A stretch of 43,060 bases of DNA from CAYSYM01 sp964435115. Its GTDB lineage: Bacteria; Chloroflexota; UBA6077; CF-72. The position numbers and the translations under genes were made by a program. Position 1 is the first letter of the stretch. Each line of letters opens with the position of its first letter. This document shows positions 39,319 to 43,060 of the stretch, piece after piece. Below the pieces are notes generated by a model, which was not told the DNA's origin, ran no database searches, and was given only the letters and a program-made list of their open reading frames with translations. The stretch covers positions 1 to 43,060 of the forward strand of contig CAYSYM010000033.1 in NCBI GenBank assembly GCA_964435115.1, in the 5' to 3' direction.

Positions 39319-39840
39319 ATGAGAGTCAGGGACATCATGACGCCGAACGTTGTGAGCGTGCGCGAGAAGACGCCGGTCCGCGAGGTGGCGCAGGCGCTGG
39401 CCCGCCACCGCATCAGTGGCGCGCCCGTCTGCGACGCCCGCGGCCACCTCGTCGGCCTGGTCAGCGAGTACGACCTGATCGCACGGCCGGAGGCGAAGAC
39501 GGCCGCCGATGCCATGACGCGCGACGTCATCAGCGTGATGGAAGACACCAGCGTCGACGAGGTGCGGCTCCTGCTCGTGAACCGCAAGGTCAAGCGCCTG
39601 CCCGTCCTGCGCGGGCAGAAGGTGGTTGGGATCGTCAGTCGCGCCGACCTGGTGCGCGAGATCGCGCTGACCTGGGTCTGCCAGGTGTGCGGCGATACCG
39701 AGCGCGGCCAGGACCCGCCCCAGACCTGCCCGAAGTGCGGCGTCCCGAGCGGCTTCCAGCCAACCACCGCCCCGCCCGTGGGCGAGGGCGCGGAGGACGC
39801 CGGCGTCCCCTGTCCAACCTGCGGCCGGCCCCTACCCTGA
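39319..39840 (+). CDS. Two CBS domains fused to a rubredoxin-like zinc ribbon
   Basis: A 173-residue protein. CBS1 (about 1-57) starts VRDIMTPNVVSVRE and ends GHLVGLVSEYDLI; CBS2 (about 62-116) starts AADAMTRDVISVME and ends KVVGIVSRADLVR. Such pairs bind adenine nucleotides. The tail has WVCQVCG then TCPKCG (Cys121, 124, 137, 140), a rubredoxin/rubrerythrin-type metal knuckle pair, and a last CPTC (Cys165, 168). The fusion suggests an energy-state sensor joined to a metal or redox site; its partner is unknown. It lies just upstream of the complex I operon, but a link to it is only positional. Confidence 0.85.
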   Translation: MRVRDIMTPNVVSVREKTPVREVAQALARHRISGAPVCDARGHLVGLVSEYDLIARPEAKTAADAMTRDVISVMEDTSVDEVRLLLVNRKVKRLPVLRGQKVVGIVSRADLVREIALTWVCQVCGDTERGQDPPQTCPKCGVPSGFQPTTAPPVGEGAEDAGVPCPTCGRPLP

Positions 39841-39937
39841 CGGAAGCGCCCAGTGGGGTGTTCCCCCTCAGTCCACCCGCACCGATGCCGCAGGCCTGGC
39901 GTGCGGCCTCACGGCACATCCACGCCGCCCGTCCCCG

Positions 39938-39943
39938 TATACT
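39938..39943 (+). promoter_or_regulatory. -10 hexamer TATACT upstream of nuo
   Basis: TATACT lies 190 nt before the nuoA GTG and would give a long, structured leader. No -35 is seen. Confidence 0.4.
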
Positions 39944-39972
39944 CACGTGTAGTTCTGCCATCACGCGCTTCA

Positions 39973-39996
39973 GGTTGACCCGCCCCTGGGTCAGCC
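39973..39996 (+). other. Stem-loop in the nuo leader
   Basis: GGTTGACCC (39973-39981) pairs with GGGTCAGCC (39988-39996), one G-U, around a 6-nt loop. It is the first of two structures in the 293-bp gap 39841-40133; the other is repeat copy F. Confidence 0.45.
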
Positions 39997-40035
39997 GGCT
40001 GGCTCCCAGGTTCGGCGCCGCACGCGCCCCCGACT

Positions 40036-40093
40036 CCGTTCGTGGGCCGATGTGCGGCAGGGTGCGACGCGAGCGGGACCCACGAGCCGAGCC
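40036..40093 (+). repeat. Structured element copy F (GTGGGCC-N28-GACCC family)
   Basis: GGGCC (40044-40048) and GACCC (40077-40081) are 28 nt apart, extended to CGTGGG/CCCACG pairing. The competing hairpin is weak here (CCG/CGG). The element ends about 40 nt before the nuoA start in the same orientation. Confidence 0.6.
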
Positions 40094-40133
40094 ACCCGAA
40101 GCTGAGCACGCCTGCCAGGCCGAGGATGAGACT

Positions 40134-40489
40134 GTGACGTTGACCGCGCCGCCACCGCTGGCTACCTACCTTGCGCTGGTCGCGGCGATCGTGGCCGTGC
40201 TGGTGCTCGCCATCGGCCGGCTCTCGCCGCGGCAGCCCTCCCCGGCCAAGGGGCGCCCCTACGAGAGCGGCGTGTCGGAGCCGATCACCACGCAGACGCG
40301 CTGGCCGGTGCGGTTCGCGCTCGTCGGCATGCTCTTCCTCATCTTCGACGTCGAGGCGCTCTTCTTCTACCCGTGGGCGATCATCCTGCGCGAGCTCGGG
40401 TGGGGCGGCCTCCTCGCCGTGGCGAGCTTCTTCATTGTCCTGGTCGTGGGCTACCTGTTTGCGCGGGCGCGCGGCGCGCTGGAGTGGCG

Positions 40490-40493
<4 letters not shown>
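40134..40493 (+). CDS. nuoA: NADH-quinone oxidoreductase subunit A
   Basis: A 119-residue membrane subunit of complex I with three hydrophobic helices (LATYLALVAAIVAVLVLAIG, FALVGMLFLIFDVEALFFYP, LLAVASFFIVLVVGYLFARA). The loop KGRPYESGVSEPITTQTRWP and the conserved acidic pair in FDVEALFFYPW are family hallmarks. GTG 40134 has GAGG 8 nt upstream and starts right before the first helix; ATG 40050 would add 28 residues not typical of the family. The stop overlaps nuoB (ATGA). It is the first gene of the operon. Confidence 0.95.
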
Positions 40494-41046
<553 letters not shown>

Positions 41047-41050
<4 letters not shown>

Positions 41051-41509
41051 CGGTCGCCCCCGCCAGCCTGCAGGCCGCCTTCCCGCACGCGGAGCACGGC
41101 GTGTCGGCCGACGGCATCCCGTTCGTCCAGGTGCCCGTGGGAGAGATCGTGGACGCCGTCCGCCGCGTGCGGGACGAGCTGGGCCATGCCCGCTTCGTCG
41201 ACCTCACTGCCGTCGACCACCTGACAGGTGCCGAGCGGTTCGAGCTGGTCTACCTCTTCTCCTCCATGGAGCAACGCACCTACCTGCGGCTGAAGACGCG
41301 CACCCACGCCGAGGCGCCCAGCATCACGCCCAGCGTGCCCGCCGCGAACTGGTACGAGCGCGAGGTGTTCGACCTCTTCGGCGTGCGGTTCGTGGGCCAC
41401 CCGGACTTGCGGCGCATCATGCTGCCCGACGACTGGCAGGGGCACCCGCTGCGGCGCGACGAGCCGCTCGGCTCCGAACCCGTCGACTTCACCGTGACGC
41501 GGAGGGTGT

Positions 41510-41523
<14 letters not shown>
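41047..41523 (+). CDS. nuoC: NADH-quinone oxidoreductase subunit C
   Basis: A 158-residue peripheral subunit. FVDLTAVDHL, ELVYLFSSMEQRTYLRLKT, the signature WYEREVFDLFGVRFVGHPDLRRI (in two parts: WYEREVFDLFGV and GHPDLRRIMLPDDWQGHPLR) and the linker to subunit D are typical of the 30-kDa subunit. It is separate from nuoD, not fused as in E. coli. GTG 41047 overlaps nuoB (GTGA); the 3' end overlaps nuoD by 14 nt. Confidence 0.95.
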
Positions 41524-42762
<1,239 letters not shown>

Positions 42763-42766
<4 letters not shown>

Positions 42767-43060
42767 GCGTGCCCCACCCCGGCGTGGTGGGCGATGCCAC
42801 GACCAACCTGCCCACGTCGCCCGTGCCGACGGCCAGCCCGAGCCTCTCCGAAGCCACGCGCGAGCGCATCCGGCGGCTGGCCTTCGCCTACCCCGAGCGG
42901 CGCCCCGCGCCGCTGCCGGCGCTGAAGCCCGCCCAGGCGGAGGCGGGGTACTTGCCAACCCCCGTGCCCGCGGACGTGGCCCACCACGTGGGCGGTCCCC
43001 CCGCCCGCGCCGCCGACCTGGCGTCCCTCGAAACACCTCCCACAGCCGAGCCGCGCGGCA
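42763..43060 (+). CDS. nuoE: NADH-quinone oxidoreductase subunit E, partial
   Basis: The first 99 codons of a frame that starts at GTG 42763, overlapping the nuoD stop as GTGA, and runs off the window. After a 26-residue Pro/Thr-rich extension it reads SEATRERIRRLAFAYPERR and PAPLPALKPAQAEAGYLP, the NuoE N-terminal helix pattern. Where the family has ASFYTMFxTEPxG, this reads ASLETPPTAEPRG, so the aromatic core is lost while the frame matches; the 2Fe-2S cysteines lie beyond the window. The identity rests on position and the helical part. Confidence 0.8.

Noticed and set aside
39947..39952. GTG TAG just after TATACT at 39938, a start-stop leaderless site
   Set aside because: The spacing is only 3 nt and the hexamer occurs by chance; no evidence that it is used.

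Overview
The window is a very GC-rich (roughly 70% or more by eye) bacterial chromosomal segment, gene-dense on both strands, with no rRNA, tRNA, prophage, transposase or CRISPR array that I can see. Gene content fits a Chloroflexota-like lineage (Thermomicrobia or Limnocylindria type) or another deep Terrabacteria group: a YfhO membrane protein, an actinobacterial-type inositol-phosphate synthase, a SigR/RsrA-like ECF pair, a HEXXH lipid-anchored-looking peptidase with a coiled coil, and a nuoA-B-C-D-E gene order. The lineage call is inference from family content only.

Layout. 1-4254 (mostly +): end of a response regulator, an alpha/beta hydrolase, a GAF-GGDEF diguanylate cyclase, a stand-alone receiver, a small membrane protein and a PhnP-like metallo-hydrolase. 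4270-7973: a putative zinc peptidase (-) and a GAF histidine kinase/OmpR regulator pair (+). 7949-15618 (-): a surface-glycan block, transcribed GT2, epimerase, DegT aminotransferase, then mazEF, a methyltransferase and a YfhO-type membrane protein. 15749-27777: metabolic and housekeeping genes, including a gluzincin oligopeptidase, two amidases each preceded by a small acidic-tailed partner ORF, an esterase, pyruvate kinase, lgt, an ECF sigma/zinc anti-sigma pair and guaB. 27857-31539 (+): a second glycan block (GT2, GT4, O-antigen ligase-like). 31665-34083: a LacI-type regulator divergent from ino1, with LacI-type operators between them. 34108-39093 (-): PAS kinase, Zn alcohol dehydrogenase, GT4 and a kinase-receiver hybrid. 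39319-43060 (+): a CBS/zinc-ribbon protein and the start of the complex I operon nuoABCDE, cut by the window end.

Two window-wide patterns stand out. First, many genes start 6-9 nt after a TANNNT-like -10 hexamer, which points to leaderless transcription; a smaller set uses strong Shine-Dalgarno sites. This rule also fixes several start codons and reveals a small gene (27574-27777). Second, seven places carry a CGTGGGCC/AGTGGGCC segment followed after exactly 28 nt by GGCCC, GACCC or GGACC, with a variable but self-complementary hairpin stem around the first segment. Five of the seven lie shortly upstream of a gene in the same orientation (diguanylate cyclase, GAF kinase, GT2, PAS kinase, nuoA). 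I regard this as the best candidate here for an undescribed structured RNA or regulatory repeat family.

Overlapping ATGA/GTGA junctions tie many genes into operons: kinase-regulator, methyltransferase-YfhO, sigma-anti-sigma, epimerase-aminotransferase and nuoA-E. All functional statements come from reading motifs by eye; no database search was run.
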